From positions 61,553-125,552 of the forward strand of contig NZ_JADKRZ010000008.1 in the NCBI RefSeq assembly GCF_015350905.1: DNA of 64,000 bases. Direction: 5' to 3'. The translations under genes and the position numbers were made by a program. The notes under the pieces were generated by a model. It searched no databases, had not been told where the DNA came from, and saw nothing but the letters and a program-made list of their open reading frames with translations. The DNA is from Curtobacterium sp. VKM Ac-2865 (GTDB taxonomy: Bacteria > Actinomycetota > Actinomycetes > Actinomycetales > Microbacteriaceae). Below, piece by piece: positions 46,551 to 54,072 of the stretch (positions within the stretch are counted from its first letter, which is position 1; each line of letters starts with the position of its first letter).

Positions 46551-47669
46551 TCAGTCCGCCAGGGCGCCGACCACGTAGGTGATCGCCCGGACGAGCTGCT
46601 GCACGTCGTCGGGGTCGATCGCCGTGAAGGTCGCGACGCGGAGCTGGTTGCGCCCGAGCTTCCGGTACGGCTCGGTGTCGACGATGCCGTTCTGGCGGAG
46701 CACCGCGGCCACGGCGGCGGCGTCGATCGAGTCGTCGAGGTCGATCGTGGCGACGACCTGCGACCGGTGCGACGGGTCGGACACGAACGGCGACGCCCAG
46801 TCCACCGACTCGGCCCAGTCGTAGAGCGTCGAGGACGAGGTCTTCGTGCGGACGTCCGCCCACGCCAGGCCACCGGAGCCGTTGATCCACGAGATCTGGT
46901 CCTCGAGGAGCAGCAGCGTGGTCAGCGCCGGGGTGTTGAGCGTCTGGTTCAGCCGGGAGTTGTCGACCGCGTTCTGCAGCGAGAGGAACTCGGGGATGTA
47001 CCGGCCCGACGCGGCGATGCGGGCGACGCGCTCGATGGCCGCGGGGGAGAACAGCGCGAGCCAGAGTCCGCCGTCCGACGCGAAGTTCTTCTGCGGCGCG
47101 AAGTAGTAGACGTCCGTGGCGCTGGCGTCGAAGGACACCCCGCCCGCGGCGCTCGTGGCGTCGACGACGGTCAGCGCGCCGGGGTCGCCCTGGGCGCGGA
47201 CGACGGGCGCCATGACACCGGTCGAGGTCTCGTTGTGCGGGTACGCGTAGACGTCGACGCCCTCGACGATCTCGAGCTCGGAGCGCGAACCACCCGGGGC
47301 CTCGACGACGTGCGGGGCCTGGAGCCACGGGGCCGCTGCGGCCTTGGCGAACTTCGACCCGAACTCGCCGAAGGACAGGTTCTCGGCGCGCTGCTCGATG
47401 AGGCCGAACGCGGCGGCGTCCCAGAACGCGGTCGATCCGCCGTTGCCGAGGACGACCTCGTAGCCGTCGGGCAGGTCGAACATCGTGGCGAGGCCCTCGC
47501 GCACGGAGCCGACCAGGTCCTTCACGGGCTTCTGGCGGTGGGACGTCCCGAGGATCGTCGCGCCGCGCGTCACGAGGGACTCGAGCTGGGCACCGCGGAT
47601 CTTCGACGGGCCGCAGCCGAAGCGTCCGTCGGTCGGGAGGAATTCGGCCGGGATGACGATGTCTGCCAT
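46551..47669 (-). CDS. serC: Phosphoserine aminotransferase
   Basis: 372 aa, mycobacterial-type SerC. PLP lysine in APQKNFASDGG (K194); PLP phosphate pocket GNGGSTAFWDAA. Makes phosphoserine from 3-phosphohydroxypyruvate. ATG 47669 is 6 bases after TAGGAT (minus), a leaderless promoter. Confidence 0.92.
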   Translation of the reverse strand: MADIVIPAEFLPTDGRFGCGPSKIRGAQLESLVTRGATILGTSHRQKPVKDLVGSVREGLATMFDLPDGYEVVLGNGGSTAFWDAAAFGLIEQRAENLSFGEFGSKFAKAAAAPWLQAPHVVEAPGGSRSELEIVEGVDVYAYPHNETSTGVMAPVVRAQGDPGALTVVDATSAAGGVSFDASATDVYYFAPQKNFASDGGLWLALFSPAAIERVARIAASGRYIPEFLSLQNAVDNSRLNQTLNTPALTTLLLLEDQISWINGSGGLAWADVRTKTSSSTLYDWAESVDWASPFVSDPSHRSQVVATIDLDDSIDAAAVAAVLRQNGIVDTEPYRKLGRNQLRVATFTAIDPDDVQQLVRAITYVVGALAD

Positions 47670-47774
47670 GGCCCGATCCTACCGACGGGCGATCCCCCGG
47701 ACGCCCCGGTCGTTCCTTGTCAGCCCGAGCAAGTAGTGTGGGGCCCGCTCAGTTCTGACAGGAGAGGCGGATCC

Positions 47775-48470
47775 GTGACCGATCTCGTCGACACCACGGA
47801 GATGTACCTCCGGACGATCCTCGACCTCGAAGAAGAGGGGATCGTGCCGCTCCGCGCGCGCATCTCCGAACGGCTCGGGCACTCCGGTCCCACGGTCTCG
47901 CAGACCATCGCCCGGATGGAGCGCGACGGACTCGTCGTGGTCTCCGGCGACCGGCACCTCGAACTCACCGACGAGGGCCGCTCCCGCGCTACCCACGTCA
48001 TGCGCAAGCACCGTCTCGCGGAGCGCCTGCTCGCCGACGTCATCGGGCTCGACTGGGCGTTCGTCCACGACGAGGCCTGCCGGTGGGAGCACGTGATGAG
48101 CGAGCAGGTCGAGGTCCGCCTGCTCGAGATGCTCGGCAACCCGACCGAGTCGCCCTACGGCAACCCGATCCCCGGCCTCGCCGAGATCGGCGGCCCCGAC
48201 GCCGGTGGGTTCCTCGACGGCGTCCGCAACATCGTCGCCGCGACCGAGGGCACCGACGCCGTGGCCACCGGGGTCATCCGTCGACTCGGTGAACCCGTGC
48301 AGTTCGAGCCGGAGCTCCTGCACCAGCTGCGCTCAGCTGGTGTCATGCCCGGGCGGCTCGCCAGCGTGCAGCGCGCCGGAGCGTACGTGTCCGTGCGCGT
48401 CGAGGGCGAGGACGCCGGCATCGAGCTGCCGTCCGAGGTCGCCCAGCACGTCTACATCGACGCTGCGTGA
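47775..48470 (+). CDS. DtxR/IdeR-family metal-dependent repressor
   Basis: 231 aa. Winged helix (TTEMYLRTILDLEEEGI, RLGHSGPTVSQTIARMERDGLVVV), metal-site region (MRKHRLAERLL, EACRWEHVMSEQVE) and a C-terminal SH3-like domain. It would regulate iron or manganese homeostasis. GGAGAGG precedes GTG 47775. Metal specificity cannot be told here. Confidence 0.9.
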   Translation: MTDLVDTTEMYLRTILDLEEEGIVPLRARISERLGHSGPTVSQTIARMERDGLVVVSGDRHLELTDEGRSRATHVMRKHRLAERLLADVIGLDWAFVHDEACRWEHVMSEQVEVRLLEMLGNPTESPYGNPIPGLAEIGGPDAGGFLDGVRNIVAATEGTDAVATGVIRRLGEPVQFEPELLHQLRSAGVMPGRLASVQRAGAYVSVRVEGEDAGIELPSEVAQHVYIDAA

Positions 48471-48715
48471 CGTTCTGCCCTCTGACCAGGGATTCGTCAT
48501 CAATTCGTTACCAAACGGCGTTTTCGTCTCGACAAGGTAACGGCGCCCCCGTACACTCGACGAGTCCCCGGGCTGATGCCGATCTGGGGACCCGTGGCAG
48601 GACGTCTCTCGAACCCGTCTCCTGCCTCGATCGGAGACGATGACGAACGGATGGGGTTGCACACGGACGGGCCCGAACCCGTGCGGGTGATGACGAGACG
48701 CCGGAGACCACACCC
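48471..48715 (+). promoter_or_regulatory. Promoter and structured leader of the NlpC/P60 gene (possible ydaO-like riboswitch)
   Basis: Strong promoter: TCGACA (48529-48534), 17 bp, TACACT (48552-48557), so the leader is about 150 nt. It has a GGGGACCC block (48587-48594), a perfect stem GGCAGGA/TCCTGCC (48596-48602, 48620-48626) and a TCCCC/GGGGA pairing. c-di-AMP riboswitches precede NlpC/P60 and Rpf genes in actinobacteria; only part of that consensus is visible here. Confidence 0.4.
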
Positions 48716-49717
48716 TTGACGCAGACCGGTTCCGCCGCGGACGACATGTCCACGAACCCGACGAACACAGTCCCCACCAACGCAGGCCTCCCGAACACCG
48801 GCCACCTCGACGCCACTGACGCACCGCTCACCCGGCGTGCTGCCCGTGCCGCCGAGACCCCCACCCGACGCCGCGCCGTGACCCCGGTCCGGAGCGCACC
48901 GCTCGTCCGGCCGACCGCCGTCGCCGCGTCGACGCAGGCCAAGCCGACCGCGAGCTCGCGCAAGCGCAAGTTCATGGCCCCGGTCGTCCTCGCCGTCGCC
49001 GCGGGCATGTTCGGCACGATGGCCGTCCCCGCCGCCTTCGCTGCCACCCAGCAGACCGGTGCCTCCGACGCCGCGGCCGCACAGCAGGCGGTCCGCACCA
49101 CCGAGAGCCAGCAGCTGACGGTCTCCGACGCCGCGGTCCTCGCCGACACCAGTCGCGACGGCTTCTCCGCCACCTCGACGGCCACGCTCGAGTCGCGCAA
49201 GCACGCGGCCGACGTCGAGGCCGCCCGTGCCGCAGCCGCCAAGCAGTACGCGTCGTACACCGGCCCGACGGCGACCGACTACCTCGCGTCCTCGAAGACG
49301 AGCACCGCCGCCGGCACGACCGCTGCCGCTGCTGCCGTCCCCGCCGCTGCTGCCCCCGCCGCGAACACCCCGTTCTCGCTGCCCGCCGTGGTCGCCACCG
49401 CGAAGCAGTACATCGGCACCCCGTACGTCTTCGGCGGCGCCACCCCGGCCGGCTTCGACTGCTCGGGCTACGTCATGTTCGTGTACGCCCAGTACGGCAT
49501 CAACCTGGCGCACTCGGTGCCGCTACAGGATGCTGCCGGCACGACGATCCCCACGTCCGAGGCCCAGCCCGGCGACGTGGTCATCTTCAACAGCGAGGCC
49601 CACGACGGCTTCTACATGGGCAACGGCATGATCATGGACGCCCCCAAGCCCGGTGGTGCCGTGTCGATCCGCCCGATCTGGACGAGCGAATACCACATCG
49701 TCCGCTTCGGGGTCTGA
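48716..49717 (+). CDS. Secreted NlpC/P60 peptidoglycan hydrolase
   Basis: 333 aa. Long cytoplasmic lead (about 1-83), membrane/signal helix KFMAPVVLAVAAGMFGTMAV with an Ala-x-Ala cleavage region, an Ala/Ser-rich middle, then a C-terminal NlpC/P60 domain with the nucleophile C249 (GFDCSGYVMF) and histidine in SEAHDGFYMG. Cleaves peptide stems. TTG 48716 has GGAG 9 bases upstream. Confidence 0.9.
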   Translation: MTQTGSAADDMSTNPTNTVPTNAGLPNTGHLDATDAPLTRRAARAAETPTRRRAVTPVRSAPLVRPTAVAASTQAKPTASSRKRKFMAPVVLAVAAGMFGTMAVPAAFAATQQTGASDAAAAQQAVRTTESQQLTVSDAAVLADTSRDGFSATSTATLESRKHAADVEAARAAAAKQYASYTGPTATDYLASSKTSTAAGTTAAAAAVPAAAAPAANTPFSLPAVVATAKQYIGTPYVFGGATPAGFDCSGYVMFVYAQYGINLAHSVPLQDAAGTTIPTSEAQPGDVVIFNSEAHDGFYMGNGMIMDAPKPGGAVSIRPIWTSEYHIVRFGV

Positions 49718-49743
49718 CCCGCTCTCGCCCTGAACGTTCCGTG

Positions 49744-49777
49744 AACCGGTCCAGCACTCCTCGTGCTGGGCCGGTTT
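49744..49777 (+). terminator. Terminator after NlpC/P60
   Basis: AACCGGTCCAGCAC and GTGCTGGGCCGGTT pair with one bulge; T-rich end TTTCTGGTTT. Confidence 0.75.
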
Positions 49778-49827
49778 CTGGTTTAGCCTGAGCGCATCGG
49801 CCCGACACGGCCAGGACTGGAGACCTC

Positions 49828-49923
49828 ATGTCAACGGCACGCACGACCCGCACCATGGGTCGGCGCGCGCTCGTGGACATACGGTCGACCACGACCCGCG
49901 CGCATCTGCACGCCCCGAGATGA
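49828..49923 (+). CDS. Possible 31-residue peptide
   Basis: ATG 49828 opens a 31-aa frame, MSTARTTRTMGRRALVDIRS at its start, basic and Thr/Arg-rich. GGAG stands 5 bases upstream; a hairpin follows 3 bases after the stop. Promoter TTTAGCCT-like lies near 49781. It may be a leader peptide or a small RNA; low certainty. Confidence 0.35.
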   Translation: MSTARTTRTMGRRALVDIRSTTTRAHLHAPR

Positions 49924-49925
49924 CC

Positions 49926-49955
49926 GAGAGCACTGCCCCTGCGGGCGGTGCTCTT
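49926..49955 (+). terminator. Hairpin after the 31-residue ORF
   Basis: AGAGCACTGCCC (49927-49938) pairs with GGGCGGTGCTCT (49943-49954), loop CTGC, followed by TCTTCG. A terminator or attenuator about 100 bases before the HNH gene. Confidence 0.6.
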
Positions 49956-50053
49956 CTTCGTTCCGGGCCCCGGTCGTGGCCACTCGTCCGTCACCGTTCG
50001 GTCCGTTGCCCCGCATCGCCTGGAAGCCGTCCAGGCACGTCGGAAGGGAACCC

Positions 50054-50548
50054 ATGCGCACTCTCGTCCTCAACGCCGGTTACGAGCCCCTCGCGGTCAT
50101 CTCGTTCCGGCGGGCCCTCGTGCTGGTCATGAACCAGAAGGCCGCCATCGTCGCCGCCGACGTCGAACACCCGGTCACCGGGTCGACGTCGAGCTACGAC
50201 CGTCCGTCCGTCATCATCCTCACCCGGTACGTGCGCATCCCGCACGCCAGGCTCGTGCCGGTGTCGCGGCGCGGGGTCCTGCGGCGCGACGCGAACAGCT
50301 GCGCGTACTGCGACCGGCACGCCACCACGATCGACCACGTGCAGCCGAAGTCGCGCGGCGGTGCGGACTCGTGGGAGAACCTCGTCGCCTGCTGCCTGGC
50401 GTGCAACAACGCCAAGGGTGACCGCACCCCGCGGGAGATGGGCTGGAACCTGCGGTTCCGCCCGAAGGCCCCGCACGGGTCGAGCTGGGTGGTGCGCGGG
50501 ATGGAGCGCACGGAGCCGGACTGGGACGAGTACCTGGTGGCCGCCTAG
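50054..50548 (+). CDS. HNH endonuclease
   Basis: 164 aa. N-terminal RTLVLNAGYEPLAV region and an HNH domain with CAYCDRH zinc pair, IDHVQPKSRGG, CCLACNNAKGD. This type is a widespread actinobacterial HNH protein of unknown target, usually not part of a restriction system. GGAAGGGAAC precedes ATG 50054. Confidence 0.88.
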   Translation: MRTLVLNAGYEPLAVISFRRALVLVMNQKAAIVAADVEHPVTGSTSSYDRPSVIILTRYVRIPHARLVPVSRRGVLRRDANSCAYCDRHATTIDHVQPKSRGGADSWENLVACCLACNNAKGDRTPREMGWNLRFRPKAPHGSSWVVRGMERTEPDWDEYLVAA

Positions 50549-50556
50549 CCACGCTG

Positions 50557-50600
50557 CGGACGGGAGGCCCGGTGCCAGGCCGCCACGGGCCTCCCGTCCG
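50557..50600. terminator. Convergent-gene hairpin, GGAGGCC family copy
   Basis: Perfect 15-bp arms CGGACGGGAGGCCCG (50557-50571) and its complement (50586-50600) between HNH and PAP2 genes. Confidence 0.8.
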
Positions 50601-50619
50601 GTGTCGGGTCAGCGCCGTG

Positions 50620-51432
50620 TCACTCCGCGACGGTGTCGTCGTCCTGCGTGCTGAGGTACAGGCGGTGGCTCGTGATGATCATCGACAGCCAGCCCGCGCC
50701 GGTCACCCAGCCGACGGCGACGTCGGTGAACCAGTGCGCGCCGAGCAGCACCCGCGACAGCCCCACCGTCAGGGTCGTGCCGGCCGCTGCGCCGACGAGG
50801 GCGACCTGCGGGCCGTTCCGTTCCTGCCGGAGCGCGAGCAGGTAGGCGAGCACGCCGAGGATCGTCGTCGTGTTCAGGGTGTGCCCGGACGGGAACGACG
50901 GCGACTTCTCGAACGGCGGGATCGCGTCGCGGCGATGCGGGCGGTTGCGCTTGATGAGGTCCTTGCCGAGCATGGTCATCGCGAGCGACCCGGCACCCGC
51001 GGCGACGAGCAGGGTCACCGGGCTGGCGCGGCGGTCCCGGACGGCGAACCCCACCGCGGCCCCGATGGTCAGCACCGGCATCGCGACCGGACCGAACACG
51101 TGGGCGATCGCGGCCGCCGCACCGTTGACGACCGGGGAGCGCAGTGTCTTCGCGCGCCTCAGGGCCGGCCCGTCGAGGCTCTCGATGCCGTCCCGGCCGG
51201 TCACACCGTCGTAGATGTACGCGGCCCCGGCCGTCGCTGCGACGGCGATGCCGCCACCGACGGCGAGGGTCGCGACGAGGGCTCGGCGCGCACCGATCCG
51301 CTGCGCCAGGCTCTGGTGCCGGGACGCCAGTCGCTGGCCTGCGCGGGAGCGCCACTCGGTGACGTCCCGTCGGCCGATCTGCCGGTCGTGACGCGTCGTG
51401 CCGGTCGGGGTCGTGGAGCCTGCGTCGGTCAT
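50620..51432 (-). CDS. PAP2-family membrane phosphatase
   Basis: 270 aa. Five or six membrane helices and the acid-phosphatase motifs KDLIKRNRP, PSGH and SRVLLGAHWFTD. Likely dephosphorylates lipid phosphates or polyprenyl diphosphates. ATG 51432. Its own signal peptide is not obvious; the basic N-terminus lies inside. Confidence 0.87.
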   Translation of the reverse strand: MTDAGSTTPTGTTRHDRQIGRRDVTEWRSRAGQRLASRHQSLAQRIGARRALVATLAVGGGIAVAATAGAAYIYDGVTGRDGIESLDGPALRRAKTLRSPVVNGAAAAIAHVFGPVAMPVLTIGAAVGFAVRDRRASPVTLLVAAGAGSLAMTMLGKDLIKRNRPHRRDAIPPFEKSPSFPSGHTLNTTTILGVLAYLLALRQERNGPQVALVGAAAGTTLTVGLSRVLLGAHWFTDVAVGWVTGAGWLSMIITSHRLYLSTQDDDTVAE

Positions 51433-51745
51433 GGCGTCAGTCTGCCGGACGGGAGGCTCGGGGCGGGCCGGTGGGGAGCCTCCCGTCCGGTGGGTGGTTG
51501 CGTCCGGCGGGTGCTCGCGCCTGGCGACCGCTGCCTGTCGTCGACCGTGGGTGGCGACGGCCGTGCGGCGCGGGGTACGGCGGTCTTCGTTTTTCGCCAT
51601 GACGGATCCGGTCGTCTCCGCCCGGGTTTCCTGAACCAGATCCGTCACGGCGCGGGAGGAAGTCGGGCTCGCCCGATCGCAGCGACGCGTGGGTGGCCGC
51701 GACCGGGGCGGGTGCCCTGTCGGCGGATGTGCGTAGCGTGCGGGC
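51433..51745. promoter_or_regulatory. Divergent spacer PAP2/epoxide hydrolase with two hairpins
   Basis: Hairpin of the GGAGGC family at 51445-51490 (15-bp arms CCGGACGGGAGGCTC). A second inverted repeat, CGCCATGACGGATC (51595-51608) with GATCCGTCACGGCG (51639-51652), one mismatch. TAGCGT (51734-51739) lies 6 bases before ATG 51746. No ORF believed. Confidence 0.6.
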
Positions 51746-52870
51746 ATGACCCGGATGTGGATCGACGACGCGACCATCGACGACCTGCGTGCGCGGCTGC
51801 GCGCCACCCGCTGGCCGGACGCACCGCAGGGCTCCGGGTGGTCGCTCGGAGTGGACGTCGACGAGGTCCGCGACCTGGCGGCGTACTGGGCCGACGGGTT
51901 CGACTTCGGCGCGCACCGCGACGCCCTCGCCGCGCTGCCGAGCCGCGTGGTGCAGGTCGACGGGCTGGGCATCAACGTGCTGCACCAGCCGGCGGATGCG
52001 GGCGACGGGCTGCCGCTGCTGCTCGCGCACGGGTGGCCGGACTCGTCGTGGCGCTACCGGACGGTGCTGCCGATGCTGGCCGCCGCCGGCTTCGACGTCA
52101 TCGTGCCGGACATGCCCGGGTACGGGTTCTCCGACGTGCCGGCCTCGCCGCTCGATGCCCGCCAGGTCGCCGCGCTCTGGGCGCCGCTCATGACGGAGCT
52201 CGGGTACGAGCGGTTCGCGGTCGCCGGCGGGGACATCGGCACGCACGTCGTCCGGTACCTGGCGCTCGACCACCCCGACCGGGTCGTGGCCGTCCACCGC
52301 ATCGACGGCGGGCTGCCCTGGCCGGGGATCGACGTCGCGTCGCTGTCGCCCGCCGAGCAGGACTTCGTGCAGGCCACCACGCGGTGGCGCGACACCGAGG
52401 GTGCCTACGCGATGCTGCACCGGACCAAGCCGCAGACCGCCGCGGTGGGGCTCAACGACTCACCCTCGGGGCTGCTGGCGTGGATCGTCGAGAAGCTCCG
52501 GTCGTGGAGCGACTGCGACGGGGACCTGTGGTCCGTGTACACGCGGGACCAGGTCCTGGCGCTCGTCACCGAGTACTGGGCGACCGGCACGATCGGCTCG
52601 GCGATGCGGATGTACCACGCCAACGCCGCCGTGCCGCCCGAGCAGATGGCGCGCAGGGTCGAGACGCCGTCGGGGTTCTCGCTGTACCCGGGCGACCTCG
52701 TGACGGCGCCGCGGGAGTGGCTCGAGCGGACGACGAACCTCGTGTACCTCTCCGAACCTGAGCGTGGTGGGCACTTCGCGCCGGTCGAGCAGCCGGAGTC
52801 GTACGTGGCGGAGCTGACCGCGTTCCTGGAGCCGTACCGGGGGGTCGGGTCCCAGGTCGGCTCCCGCTAG
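51746..52870 (+). CDS. Epoxide hydrolase (EphA/N-domain type)
   Basis: 374 aa. An EPHN domain (about 1-100) precedes an alpha/beta hydrolase with HGWPDSSW, the nucleophile Asp in AGGDIGTH, and the catalytic His in RGGHFAPVEQPE. Opens xenobiotic epoxides. Leaderless start candidate. Confidence 0.9.
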   Translation: MTRMWIDDATIDDLRARLRATRWPDAPQGSGWSLGVDVDEVRDLAAYWADGFDFGAHRDALAALPSRVVQVDGLGINVLHQPADAGDGLPLLLAHGWPDSSWRYRTVLPMLAAAGFDVIVPDMPGYGFSDVPASPLDARQVAALWAPLMTELGYERFAVAGGDIGTHVVRYLALDHPDRVVAVHRIDGGLPWPGIDVASLSPAEQDFVQATTRWRDTEGAYAMLHRTKPQTAAVGLNDSPSGLLAWIVEKLRSWSDCDGDLWSVYTRDQVLALVTEYWATGTIGSAMRMYHANAAVPPEQMARRVETPSGFSLYPGDLVTAPREWLERTTNLVYLSEPERGGHFAPVEQPESYVAELTAFLEPYRGVGSQVGSR

Positions 52871-52883
52871 AGTGGAGGGGCCG

Positions 52884-52958
52884 GCCTCTGTAGCTCAATG
52901 GAAGAGCAGTTCCGTCCTAAGGAAATGGTTGGGGGTTCGAGTCCCTCCAGGGGCACCA
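52884..52958 (+). tRNA. tRNA-Arg (anticodon CCT), CCA encoded
   Basis: Acceptor GCCTCTG/CAGGGGC, D arm GCTC-AATGGAA-GAGC, anticodon loop GTCCTAA (CCT, codon AGG) on stem TTCC/GGAA, T arm GGGGG-TTCGAGT-CCCTC, discriminator A and CCA. Confidence 0.93.
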
Positions 52959-52963
52959 GGCTT

Positions 52964-53000
52964 GAGCGGGGTCCTTCCAGTGTGTCCGGCGGGACCCCGC
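52964..53000. terminator. Terminator between tRNA-Arg and manA
   Basis: Perfect arms GAGCGGGGTCC (52964-52974) and GGACCCCGCTC (52990-53000), usable from both sides. Confidence 0.75.
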
Positions 53001-53010
53001 TCGTCTGCCG

Positions 53011-54072
53011 TCACGGTGTCGGTGGCATGGCGCGGATCAGCGTGCCGGAGCCGTCGAGCTCGACCGGGCCGATGCCGAACGGCACCAGGACCGTGTCGCC
53101 TGCGGTGACGTCGACGGCTCCGTCGCGGTGGGTGATCCGGAGTGCGCCGTCGAGCACGATGACGATGCTGTAGGCGGCGTCGAGCGGGACGACCCCGGCG
53201 ACGGTGATCCGCTCGGCACGGAAGAACCGGTCGGCGGCGGACGGGAACAGCTGGACCGTCGACGGTCGGACGGGACGGGGCCCGACCGAGAGCGCCTCGA
53301 CGTCCCGGGGGTCCCAGCGCCGTCGGTCGAGCGCCCCGAGGGCGGTCGGCAGGTCGAGCCCGAGGGTGGCGTCCTCGACGGTCAGGTCGCCGTACCCCTG
53401 GTGCTCGAGCAGGATCGACAGGTCGGTCGGCTGCTGCAGCTCCACGAGCGTGATGCCAGGACCGATGGCGTGCGGGACGCCGGCCGGGACGAGCAGGGTG
53501 CTCCCCACCGCGAGCGGGACCCGGTGCATCGCCGCGAGCATCCCGTCGACGTCCTGCCCGTCGAACCAGGCGGTCACCTCCTCGGTCGAGACCTCGCGGG
53601 TGAAGCCGACCGCGGCGTAGGCGTCCACGCCCTGGGCGACCGCGACGATCGCCCAGGCCTCGGTCTTGCCGCGGCGCTCGCCGAGGTGCGCTGCGGCGAA
53701 GTCGTCCGAGGGGTGCAGGTGCACGAAGAGCCGCTCGCCGGTGTCGAGGAGCTTGACGAGCAGCATCGGGTCCGCGCCGAACGCCGCCACGTGGTCGGGG
53801 CCGAGGAAGCCCTCGGGGTCGGCGGCGACGGCGTCCCTGAGCGTCAGGCCCGGCTCCAGGACGGTGAGCCCGACCGTCGCGGAGCCGTGGACCGACGTGG
53901 TCGAGCCGACGAAGTCCTCCGGGGTGTGCGGGTCGGTCCCCGTCCACTGCGTCCCGCGGAACCCCGCGATGCCGGCACCGCCGAGGTAGGGGCGGTGCGC
54001 GGGCTGGTTCGGGCCCAGGAGGATCGGGGCGGCGGCCCAGGGGCGCCGGAGGTCCGCAGTGTGGTCAGGCAA
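53011..54072 (-). CDS. manA: Mannose-6-phosphate isomerase, class I
   Basis: 353 aa cupin enzyme interconverting mannose-6-P and fructose-6-P. Zinc-site residues in FVHLHPSD and RGKTEAWAIVA, and LVPAGVPHAIGPG. TTG 54072 is chosen since it overlaps the stop of the upstream enzyme gene; no ATG or GTG fits the conserved start. The ribosome site is poor, consistent with coupling. Confidence 0.85.
   Translation of the reverse strand: MPDHTADLRRPWAAAPILLGPNQPAHRPYLGGAGIAGFRGTQWTGTDPHTPEDFVGSTTSVHGSATVGLTVLEPGLTLRDAVAADPEGFLGPDHVAAFGADPMLLVKLLDTGERLFVHLHPSDDFAAAHLGERRGKTEAWAIVAVAQGVDAYAAVGFTREVSTEEVTAWFDGQDVDGMLAAMHRVPLAVGSTLLVPAGVPHAIGPGITLVELQQPTDLSILLEHQGYGDLTVEDATLGLDLPTALGALDRRRWDPRDVEALSVGPRPVRPSTVQLFPSAADRFFRAERITVAGVVPLDAAYSIVIVLDGALRITHRDGAVDVTAGDTVLVPFGIGPVELDGSGTLIRAMPPTP

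Noticed and set aside
50054..50548. Restriction endonuclease of an RM system
   Set aside because: The HNH protein has no adjacent DNA methyltransferase; its form is the ordinary solitary actinobacterial HNH family.
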